From: Pseudomonadota bacterium
GTDB taxonomy: Bacteria > Pseudomonadota > Alphaproteobacteria > Rhizobiales > Rhizobiaceae
Reading direction: 5' to 3'
Length of the DNA: 25,405 bases
Assembly (NCBI GenBank): GCA_023451915.1
Contig: JAEXXS010000005.1
Span: 1-25,405 of the forward strand
The translations under genes were made by a program, and so were the position numbers. Shown here one piece after another: positions 14,966 to 23,414 of this stretch (its first letter is position 1; each line of letters starts with the position of its first letter). Under the pieces are notes generated by a model. That model was not told the origin of the DNA and did not search any database. It was given only the letters and a program-made list of their open reading frames with translations.

Positions 14966-16108
14966 TCAACCGGCTATAGGTTTTGCAGCCGCGGGGTCGG
15001 CGCGGGCCGTGCCCTGCGCATCCATTACGCGCACGGGAGCCTCATCGCGAACAGTCTGGACCCCTTGCGTAACGATCATGTCGCCCTGCTTGACCGGACC
15101 ATCCAGAAGAATGCTGGTGGCATTGCGCTGCACGACCCGCACGGCAACCTTCTTCGCCAGACCTTGCTCGATGCGCCAGATATAAGAGCCGTCCGCGCCC
15201 CACTGGATCGCGAGCGGATCGACGGATGGAAAACGATTGCCGGGAAACAGCACCGTGACGAAGAACGACATGCCTGCGCGCAGACGGTCTTCCGAATTGT
15301 CGACCTCGGCCCGCACATGCAGCGTGCGGCTCGCCTCGTCGATCATATTGTCGACGGCGTTGATTTCGCCCTTGTGGGTTTCGCCCGGAAAGGCGGTTGT
15401 TGACGCCGTCAGCGGCTGGCCCACCTTGATCTGCGGCGCAAAACGCTCGGGAACCCAGATATCGACCAGCATCTTGGAGCGGTCGTCGATGCGCGCAATC
15501 GAGGTCTGGGCGGTGACATAGTTGCCTGCATTGACAGGCAGAATGCCCACCACGCCGGAGATCGGCGAGCGCACCGTGCGGCGGCTCAAGGCAAGCTGCG
15601 CATCCTTCAAAGCAAGCTGCGCATTGGCGACGGCGAGCTCGGCTTCGACCGCCTGAACACCGGTCGCGGTGTTGGTGGCGCGCAGCCGCTCAATACGCTG
15701 GCGGGTCGTCTCGGCATCTTTCAGGGCCGTTTCGGCCTTGGCGACGACGATCGTCTCCGTATCGGAATCGAGTTCCGCAATCGGATCGCCAGCATTGACG
15801 GTATCGCCGGCCTTGACGAACAGCTTGTTCATATAGCCACTGGAATAAGGCGTGATCGACACTGTGCTGAGCGCACGCGCAGACCCGATGGCGGTCAGGC
15901 GATTGTTGATCGTCTCTTCACTGGCCGGTTCGACGACGACCAGCGGCGCCCTCGCGCCGGTTCTGGCAGCGGATTGCTGAGTGCGACGCGCATCGCTGCC
16001 TGCGGCAGCGTCCTCCGGCGCAGCATTCTTCTGTTTATAAACGTACCAGCCGCCCGCAGCGGCCAGGACAATAAGCAGGCAGAGTGCAATCTGCTTCCAG
16101 GATTTCAT
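14966..16108 (-). CDS. RND efflux membrane fusion protein (periplasmic adaptor)
   Basis: A 380-aa HlyD/MexA-type adaptor that links the RND pump to an outer-membrane channel. An N-terminal membrane anchor (about 7-25, IALCLLIVLAAAGGWYVY) lacks a lipobox cysteine, so it is anchored by the helix rather than by lipid. Then come the biotinyl-lipoyl half-motif near 85-115 (ITPYSSGYMNKLFVKAGDTV), a coiled-coil hairpin near 118-175, the second lipoyl half (RSPISGVVGILPVNAGNYV) and the beta-barrel domain. A GGAGAG ribosome-binding site precedes the ATG. It is the first gene of the pump operon and diverges from a histidine kinase gene. Confidence 0.94.
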   Translation of the reverse strand: MKSWKQIALCLLIVLAAAGGWYVYKQKNAAPEDAAAGSDARRTQQSAARTGARAPLVVVEPASEETINNRLTAIGSARALSTVSITPYSSGYMNKLFVKAGDTVNAGDPIAELDSDTETIVVAKAETALKDAETTRQRIERLRATNTATGVQAVEAELAVANAQLALKDAQLALSRRTVRSPISGVVGILPVNAGNYVTAQTSIARIDDRSKMLVDIWVPERFAPQIKVGQPLTASTTAFPGETHKGEINAVDNMIDEASRTLHVRAEVDNSEDRLRAGMSFFVTVLFPGNRFPSVDPLAIQWGADGSYIWRIEQGLAKKVAVRVVQRNATSILLDGPVKQGDMIVTQGVQTVRDEAPVRVMDAQGTARADPAAAKPIAG

Positions 16109-16524
16109 TCAGCTCTCCGGCAGAACCCGTTCCGTCGCTGACGGAGAGGTCCTGTCTTTTAAAAAATATACTTTTTTGCACGACACGTCGAATGCCGCGC
16201 CATCAGGGCATTCCATCTGCAACGTCTTTACGGCCTGCCTATGACACAGATTCGATGGAGAAATAGCGAACACATCCCCATAATGCTTTTTTTGCATCGC
16301 CTCCCAAGAAGGTCGAATTAAATTTCGGTAATCCTTGCAGGCAATATGCGACGAAGCACATTTAAATCGATACAATAAAGCCTGTTGGAAATCTGCCCCG
16401 GCACCATATATAGGAAGCTATATTTATTGCAGTATCGAGACGTATAGGCGTATCGGAGCATATCGGGCGTATCGGACGCGCTGCACCGGCAACAGCCCCG
16501 ACGCTGTCTATTTGGAATCAGGTT
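16109..16524. other. 416-bp divergent intergenic region, pump operon / histidine kinase
   Basis: No convincing gene is seen. The stretch is more AT-rich than its surroundings, with a T/A-rich segment near 16158-16176 and an AT-rich stem-like segment near 16405-16427. It must hold the promoters for the minus-strand pump operon and the plus-strand kinase. It also contains the short tandem repeat at 16432-16478. Confidence 0.6.
16432..16478 (+). repeat. Imperfect tandem repeat of a GTATCGG-type unit
   Basis: Five head-to-tail units of 8-10 bp: GTATCGAGAC, GTATAGGC, GTATCGGAGC, ATATCGGGC and GTATCGGACG. They end 46 bp before the kinase start. They could be protein-binding iterons or a slippage-derived leader; the sequence alone does not decide. 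Confidence 0.7.
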
Positions 16525-18078
16525 ATGGCGGTTTTTGAAAAGACCATAGTTCCGGGCGTTGCTCCGATAGAGACCGCTGCGCAGGACAAAAGCGCGGAGG
16601 ACCGCACATCGCCTGCGCAATTTACACGTTTGCGCTGGCAAAACCGCCTTTCCAGCAAGCTCCTTCTATTGATCGTGCTCGCCGTTCTGGTGGCGGAAGT
16701 TCTGATTTTTGTGCCGTCCATCGCCAATATGCGACTGCGCTGGCTGACATCGCGGCTCGATACGGTGGGCGCGGTCAGCGAAGTGCTGGCGGCAAGCGCG
16801 AATATGGATGTGCCGCGCGCCATTCAGGACAAGGTGCTGCTCGTCACCGGCACCAAGGCGATCGCGCTGCGTGAGGCCGGCGCCTCTCGCCTGCTCGCCA
16901 TGTCGGAAGTGCCCGGCAAGATCGATCAGGTTATCGACCTCGACAATGTCAGCGAAGCGGCGTCCATCTGGGATGCCTTCAGCACGCTATTCTCTGGCGG
17001 CGACCGGACATTGCGCATCTATGGTTCCGTTTCACCCACCTCCGCGCCCGGCCGTGTGATTGAAATCGTCACCTCCGATGCGCCCATGCGGCGCGCCATG
17101 CTGATCTATGCCCGCAATGTGGCCGTTATCTCGCTGATTATCTCGGTGATTGCCGCCAGCCTCATCTATCTCATCATCCATGAAATGCTGTTGCGCCCGG
17201 TGCGCATCATGCATCGCAACATGATCGACTTCGCGACAATGCCCGACAATCCAGCGCTCATTCTGGTGCCGGAAAACCGCAAGGACGAGTTCGGTATCGC
17301 CCAGCGGCAGATTTCTCACATCCAGAGTGACCTGCAACGTACGCTGAAAGAACAGAAGCATCTGGCCGATCTCGGGCTTGCCGTGTCGAAGATCAATCAC
17401 GACATGCGCAACATTCTGGCCTCGGCGCAATTGATGTCGGACCATCTTGCGGACGCCAAGGACCCGATGGTGAAACGGTTTGCACCCAAACTCATCCGCA
17501 CGCTCAGCCGGGCCATCAGCTATTCGGAAAGCGTCATCGCCTACGGGCGCTCGCAGGAAGCGCCGCCAACCCCGCGCCGTGTCAACCTGCACGCCATCGT
17601 CACGGATGTGCAGGAAAGCCTCAATCTGGAAAGCGAAAGCGGCATCGAGTTCGACAATCGCATTCCCGACGACTTCGAACTGAACGTCGATTCGGAACAG
17701 CTGTTCCGTGTGCTCAGCAATCTGTGCCGCAATTCCGTGCAGGCGATGGAGCGCGACGCGACCGGTGGCGCTGCCGCGGTGAAACGCCTGACGCTTTCTT
17801 CAGGACGGATCGGCTCCACGGCCATCATCGGCGTCGAGGATACGGGGCCGGGCCTGCCGCAAAAAGCGCGCGATAACCTCTTCACGGCCTTCAAGGGCTC
17901 GACGCGCAGCGACGGCACGGGCCTCGGTCTTGCCATCGCGCAGGAGCTCATTCGCGCCCATGGCGGCAGTATCGAGCTTCGGGAAGACCGCCCGATCGGC
18001 GCGCATTTCGAGATTCGCCTGCCTGATTTGCCTCCGCAGCGCGAGAGAGAACAGACGCGGCGCGAAGAAACTGCCTGA
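16525..18078 (+). CDS. Orphan membrane sensor histidine kinase
   Basis: A 517-aa sensor kinase. Two membrane segments (about 45-65 and 195-217) bracket a periplasmic sensor domain of about 130 residues that I do not recognise. A HAMP-like linker (MLLRPVRIMHRNM) follows. The phosphoacceptor box is KINHDMRN with His292. The ATPase domain has an N box at Asn403 (CRNSVQAM), a G1 box DTGPGLP (439-445) and a G2 box GTGLGLA (464-470). The HDMRN acceptor differs from the usual HELRTP. No response regulator lies next to it. It diverges from the RND pump operon, so control of that pump is possible but unproven. The ribosome-binding site before the ATG at 16525 is weak, so the first 30 residues are uncertain. 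Confidence 0.9.
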   Translation: MAVFEKTIVPGVAPIETAAQDKSAEDRTSPAQFTRLRWQNRLSSKLLLLIVLAVLVAEVLIFVPSIANMRLRWLTSRLDTVGAVSEVLAASANMDVPRAIQDKVLLVTGTKAIALREAGASRLLAMSEVPGKIDQVIDLDNVSEAASIWDAFSTLFSGGDRTLRIYGSVSPTSAPGRVIEIVTSDAPMRRAMLIYARNVAVISLIISVIAASLIYLIIHEMLLRPVRIMHRNMIDFATMPDNPALILVPENRKDEFGIAQRQISHIQSDLQRTLKEQKHLADLGLAVSKINHDMRNILASAQLMSDHLADAKDPMVKRFAPKLIRTLSRAISYSESVIAYGRSQEAPPTPRRVNLHAIVTDVQESLNLESESGIEFDNRIPDDFELNVDSEQLFRVLSNLCRNSVQAMERDATGGAAAVKRLTLSSGRIGSTAIIGVEDTGPGLPQKARDNLFTAFKGSTRSDGTGLGLAIAQELIRAHGGSIELREDRPIGAHFEIRLPDLPPQREREQTRREETA

Positions 18079-18112
18079 CTGTGGAAAAACCCCAGGGAAA
18101 ACAACGGCGAAG

Positions 18113-18133
18113 AAGCCCGGAAATCCGGGCTTT
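18113..18133 (+). terminator. Weak Rho-independent terminator after the histidine kinase
   Basis: AGCCCGGA and TCCGGGCT form an 8-bp GC-rich stem with almost no loop, followed by only three T residues. It lies 35 bp after the kinase stop and upstream of the tRNA-Arg gene. Confidence 0.5.
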
Positions 18134-18240
18134 GACAAGAAATATTCACAGAACGGCATTTTTTTCTCACAAGACGCTTGCATTTAGCAATGGGTCCGAT
18201 TATCAACCGCCCATCGCCGCAGCGAGCGGCACAAAGGCAA

Positions 18241-18317
18241 GCACCCGTAGCTCAGCTGGATAGAGCACCAGACTACGAATCTGGGGGTCAGAGGTTCGAA
18301 TCCTTTCGGGTGCGCCA
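18241..18317 (+). tRNA. tRNA-Arg (anticodon ACG)
   Basis: A 77-nt cloverleaf. The acceptor arm GCACCCG (18241-18247) pairs with CGGGTGC (18307-18313), with discriminator G and encoded CCA. The D-arm contains AGCTCAGCTGGATAGAGC. The anticodon loop CTACGAA places ACG at 18275-18277, and the T-arm contains GGTTCGAATCC. A34 is expected to be modified to inosine. Confidence 0.97.
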
Positions 18318-18453
18318 TTTTTTTTCAAGCATTTAGCGAAGATGTCACGACAGGCTGATCGTCAGATCGGGCTTCGCTTTTGTGGTTATTCCACTGCAAA
18401 ACCAATTGTTCGCGTCGTCTGAGCAGAATGCCGCGACGGTGAAGCGGCCTCGC

Positions 18454-18759
18454 CTACTCCACTCTATCCATAACGCACTGATATGTGACGCCCTGAGAGG
18501 TGATTGCGATTTTGGACAAGGTCTCGAATGCAATTTCGTAGCCCTCGCCCGCAAACTTGCTGCCGGAACTTGAGGGCACCCTTTCAAGAAGACGGTCGCG
18601 GCTAAAAGCGCTCAATCGGATATGGTCAGGATCGTCAATCGACGTGAAGACATCGATGACATTGTCGTGGTCGCACACATAAGAGATGCGGTCCTGATCG
18701 GCCTCAGCATGGGCCGGAGACGGCGTCAGGATCAAAACGGCACCGAACAGCCAACGCAT
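18454..18759 (-). CDS. Small secreted protein resembling MliC/PliC lysozyme inhibitors
   Basis: A 101-aa precursor with a signal peptide (MRWLFGAVLILTPSPAHA, cleavage near residue 18). The mature part has two cysteines (29 and 95) placed as in the MliC/PliC C-type lysozyme inhibitor fold. It also has RVPSSSGSKF at about 60-69, like the conserved Ser-Gly loop that enters the lysozyme active site in that family. The start at 18757-18759 is chosen because AGGAGGGAG lies 7-8 nt upstream and translation then begins with a signal peptide; the frame is open for 57 more codons upstream but without such features. It sits alone between two tRNA genes. The resemblance is by eye, so the family call is tentative. 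If right, it would protect peptidoglycan in the periplasm from host lysozyme. Confidence 0.65.
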   Translation of the reverse strand: MRWLFGAVLILTPSPAHAEADQDRISYVCDHDNVIDVFTSIDDPDHIRLSAFSRDRLLERVPSSSGSKFAGEGYEIAFETLSKIAITSQGVTYQCVMDRVE

Positions 18760-18972
18760 GGAAAACTCCCTCCTGAGTCCCGCCACACGCTTCCATCTGA
18801 TTGAAGCAGACAGGCGTTGATGGCTTTGTTTAGAGCTCGACTTTCCCACATAACGAATTGTCGTCGAGCCGCGCAAGGGATCATGCAATCGACCGCTATG
18901 AAAAGCAGAACGAGCAAGAGCAATACGCAAACATTATCGCGTAAAATGCAGCATTCTTTCCTGGAGAAGAAG

Positions 18973-19048
18973 TGGTGCCCGGAGGCGGATTCGAACCACC
19001 GACACGCGGATTTTCAATCCGCTGCTCTACCAACTGAGCTATCCGGGC
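18973..19048 (-). tRNA. tRNA-Phe (anticodon GAA)
   Basis: A 76-nt cloverleaf on the minus strand. The acceptor arm GCCCGGA pairs with TCCGGGC, with discriminator A and encoded CCA (18973-18975). The D-arm contains TAGCTCAGTTGGTAGAGCA. The anticodon loop TTGAAAA gives GAA at 19013-19015, and the T-arm contains GGTTCGAATCC. It lies downstream of yacG on the same strand. Confidence 0.98.
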
Positions 19049-19219
19049 ATCCTGTAGCAAGCGCTTGGTCTTGCCATGTGGCGGTGTTGGTGTCCGCCGG
19101 AAGTGGGTGGGTTATAGCATTAAATTTCGCGCTGTCCAGCACCGTATCGCATTTTTTATGCGCTTTTCTCACAGTTTCTCTAATGAATTGATTTTACAGT
19201 GGAAAAAGCGCCAAAAAGC

Positions 19220-19435
19220 CTAATTGTCGCTCTCGTCCTCGTCGCCCAGCGGCTTGCCCGGAATGACATAGCTTCCCGAAAGCCAGCGATTGAGATCGAT
19301 GCTTTTGCAGCGCGGCGAACAGAACGGATAGCTGTCCCGAGCCGAAGGCTTGCCGCATTCCGGGCAAGGTCGTGTCGGGCGCAGCGGCGTCACGCGGGCG
19401 CCTGCTGCTGCGGATATGTCCTTCTTGCCGTTCAT
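19220..19435 (-). CDS. yacG: DNA gyrase inhibitor YacG-like zinc protein
   Basis: A 71-aa protein with the YacG zinc site: Cys24 and Cys27 in CPECGK, and Cys39 and Cys43 in FCSPRC, followed by the conserved [10 protein letters not shown]. coli YacG binds zinc and inhibits gyrase by contacting GyrB; that role is inferred for this homologue. The C-terminus is acidic (GDEDESDN). It begins 10 bp after the maf stop, so it is cotranscribed with maf and infA. The length is normal for the family. Confidence 0.92.
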   Translation of the reverse strand: MNGKKDISAAAGARVTPLRPTRPCPECGKPSARDSYPFCSPRCKSIDLNRWLSGSYVIPGKPLGDEDESDN

Positions 19436-19445
19436 GGCTTAAACC

Positions 19446-20084
19446 TTAAACTTTTCCGGTGCTCCAGTTGGCGTAGACCGGATAATCACCGTCAGCCAGC
19501 AGGCTTACGGTTTCCTGGAGCGGCAGGCCGACCACATTGCTATAGGACCCGACCAGCTTGACGACAAAACTGCCTGCAAGGCCCTGTATGGCATAGCCGC
19601 CAGCCTTGCCCCGCCATTCCCCCGAAGAGAGATAGGCGTCAATCTGCTGGCGCGACAGGCGTTCGAAGCGCAGGCGCGTTTCCACCAGCGTCTGGCGCAG
19701 ATTGCCGTTCGGCAAAACGAGGCAGACGCCCGTGAAGACCTTATGGGTGCGGCCCGATAAAAGACGCAGGCATTCACGCGCCTCATCGGCGGTTTCCGCC
19801 TTGGGCAGAATGCGCCGCCCCACCGCGACAACCGTATCGGCCGCGAGCAGGAAGGGCTTGGCGAAATTGGCGTCGCTTTTCAGCTGGGCCAGCGCCGCTT
19901 CCGCCTTTTCACGCGACAGACGGCGCGCCAGCGAGCGCGGATGCTCGCTACGCTGCGGCGTCTCATCTATGTCGGCAGGCTGGATATGGTCTGGCTCGAT
20001 ACCGGCCTGCCCCAGCAGTTCGATCCTGCGAGGCGACCCGGAAGCCAGAACCAGCTTGTGTTGCGCAACTGTCGTCAAGAACAC
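19446..20084 (-). CDS. maf: Maf-like nucleoside triphosphate pyrophosphatase
   Basis: A 212-aa Maf/YceF/YhdE-family protein. The N-terminal [10 protein letters not shown] motif and the LLAADTVV and GYAIQGLAG blocks are the family substrate-binding regions. Maf proteins hydrolyse non-canonical or specific NTPs (dTTP/UTP or m7GTP, depending on the subgroup) to monophosphates as house-cleaning enzymes. The start is uncertain. The GTG at 20082-20084 is taken here; a TTG two codons later is also possible. It sits 30 bp after infA and 10 bp before yacG on the minus strand. Confidence 0.92.
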   Translation of the reverse strand: MFLTTVAQHKLVLASGSPRRIELLGQAGIEPDHIQPADIDETPQRSEHPRSLARRLSREKAEAALAQLKSDANFAKPFLLAADTVVAVGRRILPKAETADEARECLRLLSGRTHKVFTGVCLVLPNGNLRQTLVETRLRFERLSRQQIDAYLSSGEWRGKAGGYAIQGLAGSFVVKLVGSYSNVVGLPLQETVSLLADGDYPVYANWSTGKV

Positions 20085-20114
20085 CCCCGAAACGGCTGCC
20101 CGTGCGTGATAAGC

Positions 20115-20333
20115 TTACTTGAAGCGGTAGGTGATGCGGCCCTTGGTCAGATCGTAAGGGGTCATTTCGACCAGAACCTTGTCACCAGCCAGAACGCGGA
20201 TGCGGTTCTTGCGCATACGGCCAGCCGTATGAGCGATGATTTCATGTTCGTTTTCGAGCTTCACGCGGAACATTGCATTCGGCAGCAGTTCCGTAACAAC
20301 ACCCGGAAATTCGAGGACTTCTTCTTTCGCCAT
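20115..20333 (-). CDS. infA: Translation initiation factor IF-1
   Basis: A 72-aa single S1/OB-fold protein that binds the 30S A site during initiation. It is almost fully recognisable: [38 protein letters not shown] and [16 protein letters not shown]. The ATG at 20331-20333 gives the standard family length; an in-frame extension of 12 codons upstream is rejected on length. A gap of 112 bp separates it from the upstream phosphatase-like gene, so it may have its own promoter. Confidence 0.98.
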   Translation of the reverse strand: MAKEEVLEFPGVVTELLPNAMFRVKLENEHEIIAHTAGRMRKNRIRVLAGDKVLVEMTPYDLTKGRITYRFK

Positions 20334-20445
20334 GCGATACCTGTTTCTTTCTTCGATAAAAGCGCCCAAAAATGGACTCTGATCCTAAATTTGGCCGGAA
20401 CCTATATGATTAGGCGGCATTTGTGAACAACGGAATTCCGTGAAC

Positions 20446-20931
20446 TTATTTCGGGCTGAAACGCTGCAAAATCTGAGTCTTCAACCGATCCCGCACATCG
20501 CGATAAGCATTCATGATCTGCTCGCGGCTGCCGGTGACCAGCGTGGGGTCTGGCGTCGGCCAATATTCCACATCCACGGAGAAACCGCGCATGCGCTCAA
20601 GCACCGTGTGGTGGGCAAGCGGTGTCAGCGTCACGATGAGATCGAAATAGCCGTCGGCCAGTTCTTCAATGCCCCGCGGCTGGCGGTCGTCGAGCGATAG
20701 CCCCTCTTCCGAAAGCACCGCATCCACGAATGGATCGCGTTCGCCCCGTTTTACACCTGCGGAAGCCACATATATATTGGGCGGCAGCAGCTTTCTTGCA
20801 AGAAGTTCGGCCATCGGCGAGCGGATTGCGTTCTTGCCGCAGACGAAAAGCAGGGATGACGGCAATTTCTGTTTCGGGCCGACATCGCCCTCTCCATCAT
20901 CCTGCGCGCTTTCGACATCAACAGCGACCAT
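20446..20931 (-). CDS. Low-molecular-weight protein-tyrosine-phosphatase-like protein
   Basis: A 161-aa protein of the LMW-PTP / arsenate-reductase fold. The catalytic loop is Cys31-x5-Arg37-Ser38 (VCGKNAIRSP), with a candidate acid Asp128-Pro129 in TPDPT. The loop differs from the usual CxGNxCRS: Lys replaces the Gly, and Ile replaces the second Cys, which in many LMW-PTPs forms a redox disulfide with the nucleophile. A charged 22-residue leader precedes the fold. The start is 6 bp after the UPF0262 stop, so it belongs to the hisD operon. Whether it is a phosphatase or an arsenate reductase is not decided by sequence; the missing second Cys argues against a thioredoxin-coupled ArsC mechanism at this loop. 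Confidence 0.82.
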   Translation of the reverse strand: MVAVDVESAQDDGEGDVGPKQKLPSSLLFVCGKNAIRSPMAELLARKLLPPNIYVASAGVKRGERDPFVDAVLSEEGLSLDDRQPRGIEELADGYFDLIVTLTPLAHHTVLERMRGFSVDVEYWPTPDPTLVTGSREQIMNAYRDVRDRLKTQILQRFSPK

Positions 20932-20937
20932 ACAGGC

Positions 20938-21420
20938 TCAACCTCGCCAATGCAGCACGCAGACAAGCGTGAACAGTCGCCGCGCCGTGTCGAAATCAAC
21001 TTCGATCTTGCCCTTCAGTCGCGCCTGCAAGGTTTGCGACCCTTCATTGTGCAGCCCGCGTCTGCCCATATCGATGGCTTCGATCTTGCTGGGCGTCGCC
21101 GAGCGGATCGCCTGATAATAGCTTTCGCAAATCATGAAATAGTCGCGCACAACCCGGCGCAGCGGGGTGAGCGACAATATATGCGTCGCCACCTCAACTC
21201 CGCTTTCGCGACTGATGGCGAAGATCAGCCGCGTTTCCATCAGCGAGAGTTTAAGTTTGTAGGGACCGCCGGTCTCGTCGCCGATCGGGTGAAAGGAGTT
21301 CTCCTCGATCAGATCGAAAATCGCGACCGCGCGCTCATGCTCGACATCAGGCGTCGACCGCCCGATGGATTCATCGAGTTCGACATCAACTAGACGGGCA
21401 TTGGGAACGCCAGCGGTCAT
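20938..21420 (-). CDS. UPF0262 family protein (function unknown)
   Basis: A 160-aa protein recognised as UPF0262, a conserved alphaproteobacterial family. No catalytic motif or membrane segment is visible. Characteristic stretches are [32 protein letters not shown] and [17 protein letters not shown]. It starts 6 bp after hisD and ends 6 bp before the phosphatase-like gene, so it is translated in a tight operon with them. Confidence 0.88.
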   Translation of the reverse strand: MTAGVPNARLVDVELDESIGRSTPDVEHERAVAIFDLIEENSFHPIGDETGGPYKLKLSLMETRLIFAISRESGVEVATHILSLTPLRRVVRDYFMICESYYQAIRSATPSKIEAIDMGRRGLHNEGSQTLQARLKGKIEVDFDTARRLFTLVCVLHWRG

Positions 21421-21426
21421 GATGCC

Positions 21427-22719
21427 TCATAGATTGAGCCGGATGGCGACAGACTTGGCGTGTGCGTCAAGACCTTCGGCACGCGCGATTTCGATGGCCG
21501 CAGGCCCGAGAACCCGCAGCTGGTCGGGGCCGAGCTTGAGAAGCGAAGTACGCTTCATATAGTCAAGCACATTCAGGCCCGACGAGAACCGGGCCGAGCG
21601 CGCCGTCGGCAGCACGTGATTGCAGCCGCCGACATAATCGCCGATCACTTCGGGCGTGTGCGCGCCGATGAAAATGGAACCGGCATTGCGGATTTTCGGC
21701 AGCAGCGCTTCCGGGTCCGCAACGGCGATTTCCAGATGTTCGGCAGCAATACGGTTGGCGAGCGGTATAGCCGCCTCGAAATCCTCGACCAGAATGACCG
21801 CGCCGAAATCGCGCCAGCTTGCGGTGGCCGTCTCGGCACGCGGCAGGGTCAGCAACTGACGCTCGACCGCGGCCTCGACATCCTTCGCCAATGCTTCGTC
21901 ATTGGTCATGAGAATGGATTGCGCAGCGGTGTCGTGTTCTGCCTGCGCCAGCAGATCGGCAGCGATCCAGTCCGGATTGTTGTCCTTGTCGGCAATGACC
22001 AGCACTTCCGAAGGACCGGCAATCATGTCGATGCCGACCGTACCAAACACAATGCGCTTGGCCGCCGCGACATAGGCATTGCCGGGACCGACGATCTTGG
22101 CGACCGGCCTGATGGTTTCCGTGCCATAGGCAAGGGCTGCAACCGCCTGCGCGCCGCCGACGCGATAGATTTCCGATACGCCTGCGAGACGTGCTGCAAC
22201 CAGCACCAGCGGATTGAGAATACCGTCGGGTGCTGGAACAACCATGACGATGCGCTCGACGCCCGCTACCTTGGCAGGCACGGCATTCATCAGGACCGAG
22301 CTTGGATAGCTCGCCGTGCCGCCCGGCACATAAAGGCCGACCGCCTCGATTGCCGTCCAGCGCGAACCCAGTTCTACGCCGAGCGCATCGGTGTAGCGGT
22401 CGTCCTTGGGCAATTGCCGCGCATGATGGCTTTCAATGCGCTGATGCGCCAGTTTCAGCGCCTCGACGGTGGATGCGGGCGCAAGGTCAAAAGCCGCGTC
22501 GATTTCCGCTTCCGTGACGGCAATGCCGGTCTTTTCCAGATCGATGCGGTCGAAACGGCGCGAATAGTCGATCAGCGCCGCATCGCCTTCACGGCGCACA
22601 CGCTCAACAATTTCGCGTGCTGCGCGGTCCACGTCTTCCGAAACTTCGCGCTTGCCGGACAGAAAAGCCGCGAATTGCTGTTCGAAGTTCGGATCGGTTT
22701 GTCTGAGCGTCGTGACCAC
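21427..22719 (-). CDS. hisD: Histidinol dehydrogenase
   Basis: A 430-aa enzyme that catalyses the last two steps of histidine synthesis, oxidising L-histidinol to L-histidine with two NAD+ and a zinc ion. Family blocks are clear: GLYVPGGTASYPSSVLMNA, RVGGAQAVAALAYGTETI, GPGNAYVAAAKRIVFG, the metal and active-site region AQAEHDTAAQSILMT, and AEHLEIAV with the catalytic Glu-His. The length is normal. The start is a GTG at 22717-22719 with AAGGA about 8 nt upstream. It is followed closely by UPF0262. It stands apart from other his genes, as is common in this order. Confidence 0.97.
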   Translation of the reverse strand: MVTTLRQTDPNFEQQFAAFLSGKREVSEDVDRAAREIVERVRREGDAALIDYSRRFDRIDLEKTGIAVTEAEIDAAFDLAPASTVEALKLAHQRIESHHARQLPKDDRYTDALGVELGSRWTAIEAVGLYVPGGTASYPSSVLMNAVPAKVAGVERIVMVVPAPDGILNPLVLVAARLAGVSEIYRVGGAQAVAALAYGTETIRPVAKIVGPGNAYVAAAKRIVFGTVGIDMIAGPSEVLVIADKDNNPDWIAADLLAQAEHDTAAQSILMTNDEALAKDVEAAVERQLLTLPRAETATASWRDFGAVILVEDFEAAIPLANRIAAEHLEIAVADPEALLPKIRNAGSIFIGAHTPEVIGDYVGGCNHVLPTARSARFSSGLNVLDYMKRTSLLKLGPDQLRVLGPAAIEIARAEGLDAHAKSVAIRLNL

Positions 22720-22796
22720 GCTTTAATTCCTTCAAATAGTCCAGATAAGAGCAACCGTCCGCCTGGCAGCAGACGCGATGCATCGAAGTTAAATAG

Positions 22797-23237
22797 TCAT
22801 ACGCCGTGACGCGGGAGCGATTCTGTTTCCCAGGCCGCGCCCAGATCCGTCAGCTGCGCTTCGATGCATTCCACCGAAAGACGGATAGCGGCATTTGCCG
22901 AGAATGTCAGTTCTATTGTGCCGGCAGGCGTCTCACCGGGAACAAAACCGATGGTGAGCAGCGACAGGACATCGTCCTGCTTCTGGCGGTCGATGCCGGT
23001 GGCCTTGGCGGCGGTGACGCGGTTGAAATGCAGGGCGGTGCGGCGGCGCTGATATTGCGGCTTGCGCAGGAATTTCGGACGCGCCTCTTCCCAAACGAAG
23101 CGGTTCGCCGTCAGAACGAAGCGCTGTTCCTTGGCGAGATATTGGAGGTCGGAAACTTTGAGAACCGCGTCCTGAAGATGGGCGGACAGGACCTGCAAAT
23201 CCTCTTCATCCAACGCCACAAGCTTCAACATATCCAT
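22797..23237 (-). CDS. DUF2948 family protein
   Basis: A 146-aa protein matching the conserved alphaproteobacterial family DUF2948, usually found beside hisD and murA. No catalytic motif, signal peptide or membrane segment is visible. Recognisable stretches are LKLVALDEEDLQVLSAHLQDAV, RRRTALHFNRV and VLSLLTIGF. The start at 23235-23237 (MDMLKLV) is chosen over a longer in-frame extension because the family begins there; the ATG two codons on is also possible. It lies 77 bp before hisD and likely shares its transcript. Function unknown. Confidence 0.85.
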   Translation of the reverse strand: MDMLKLVALDEEDLQVLSAHLQDAVLKVSDLQYLAKEQRFVLTANRFVWEEARPKFLRKPQYQRRRTALHFNRVTAAKATGIDRQKQDDVLSLLTIGFVPGETPAGTIELTFSANAAIRLSVECIEAQLTDLGAAWETESLPRHGV

Positions 23238-23348
23238 GGTCCGCACCGATTTCCTGTCATGTTCAAAACAACCGCCCAACATCGCATATAAATAGGCGGT
23301 ATGGGTGGTTACGAAGTAACTTTGCCAAATAACTTTGCATGTCGGCAG

Positions 23349-23377
23349 AAAAAAATCGACAGGCTTTTCAAGCCTGT
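23349..23377 (-). terminator. Rho-independent terminator of murA
   Basis: Read on the minus strand, ACAGGCTT and AAGCCTGT form an 8-bp perfect stem with a 3-nt loop, followed by CGA and seven T residues. It lies about 210 bp after the murA stop and before the DUF2948 start. Confidence 0.85.
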
Positions 23378-23414
23378 GATCAATCAGCGTGCCAGAATGA
23401 AAAAGCCGGGACCT

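Noticed and set aside
18241..19048. tRNA-flanked segment as a possible integrated island
   Set aside because: No integrase and no repeated tRNA 3' end was seen; the only gene between the tRNAs is a short secreted protein.
19148..19162. CGCAT-T5-ATGCG hairpin before tRNA-Phe
   Set aside because: Only a 5-bp stem without a clear U tract; too weak to call a terminator.
21460..22809. 449-codon plus-strand frame opposite hisD
   Set aside because: Antisense frame; hisD has intact motifs and length.
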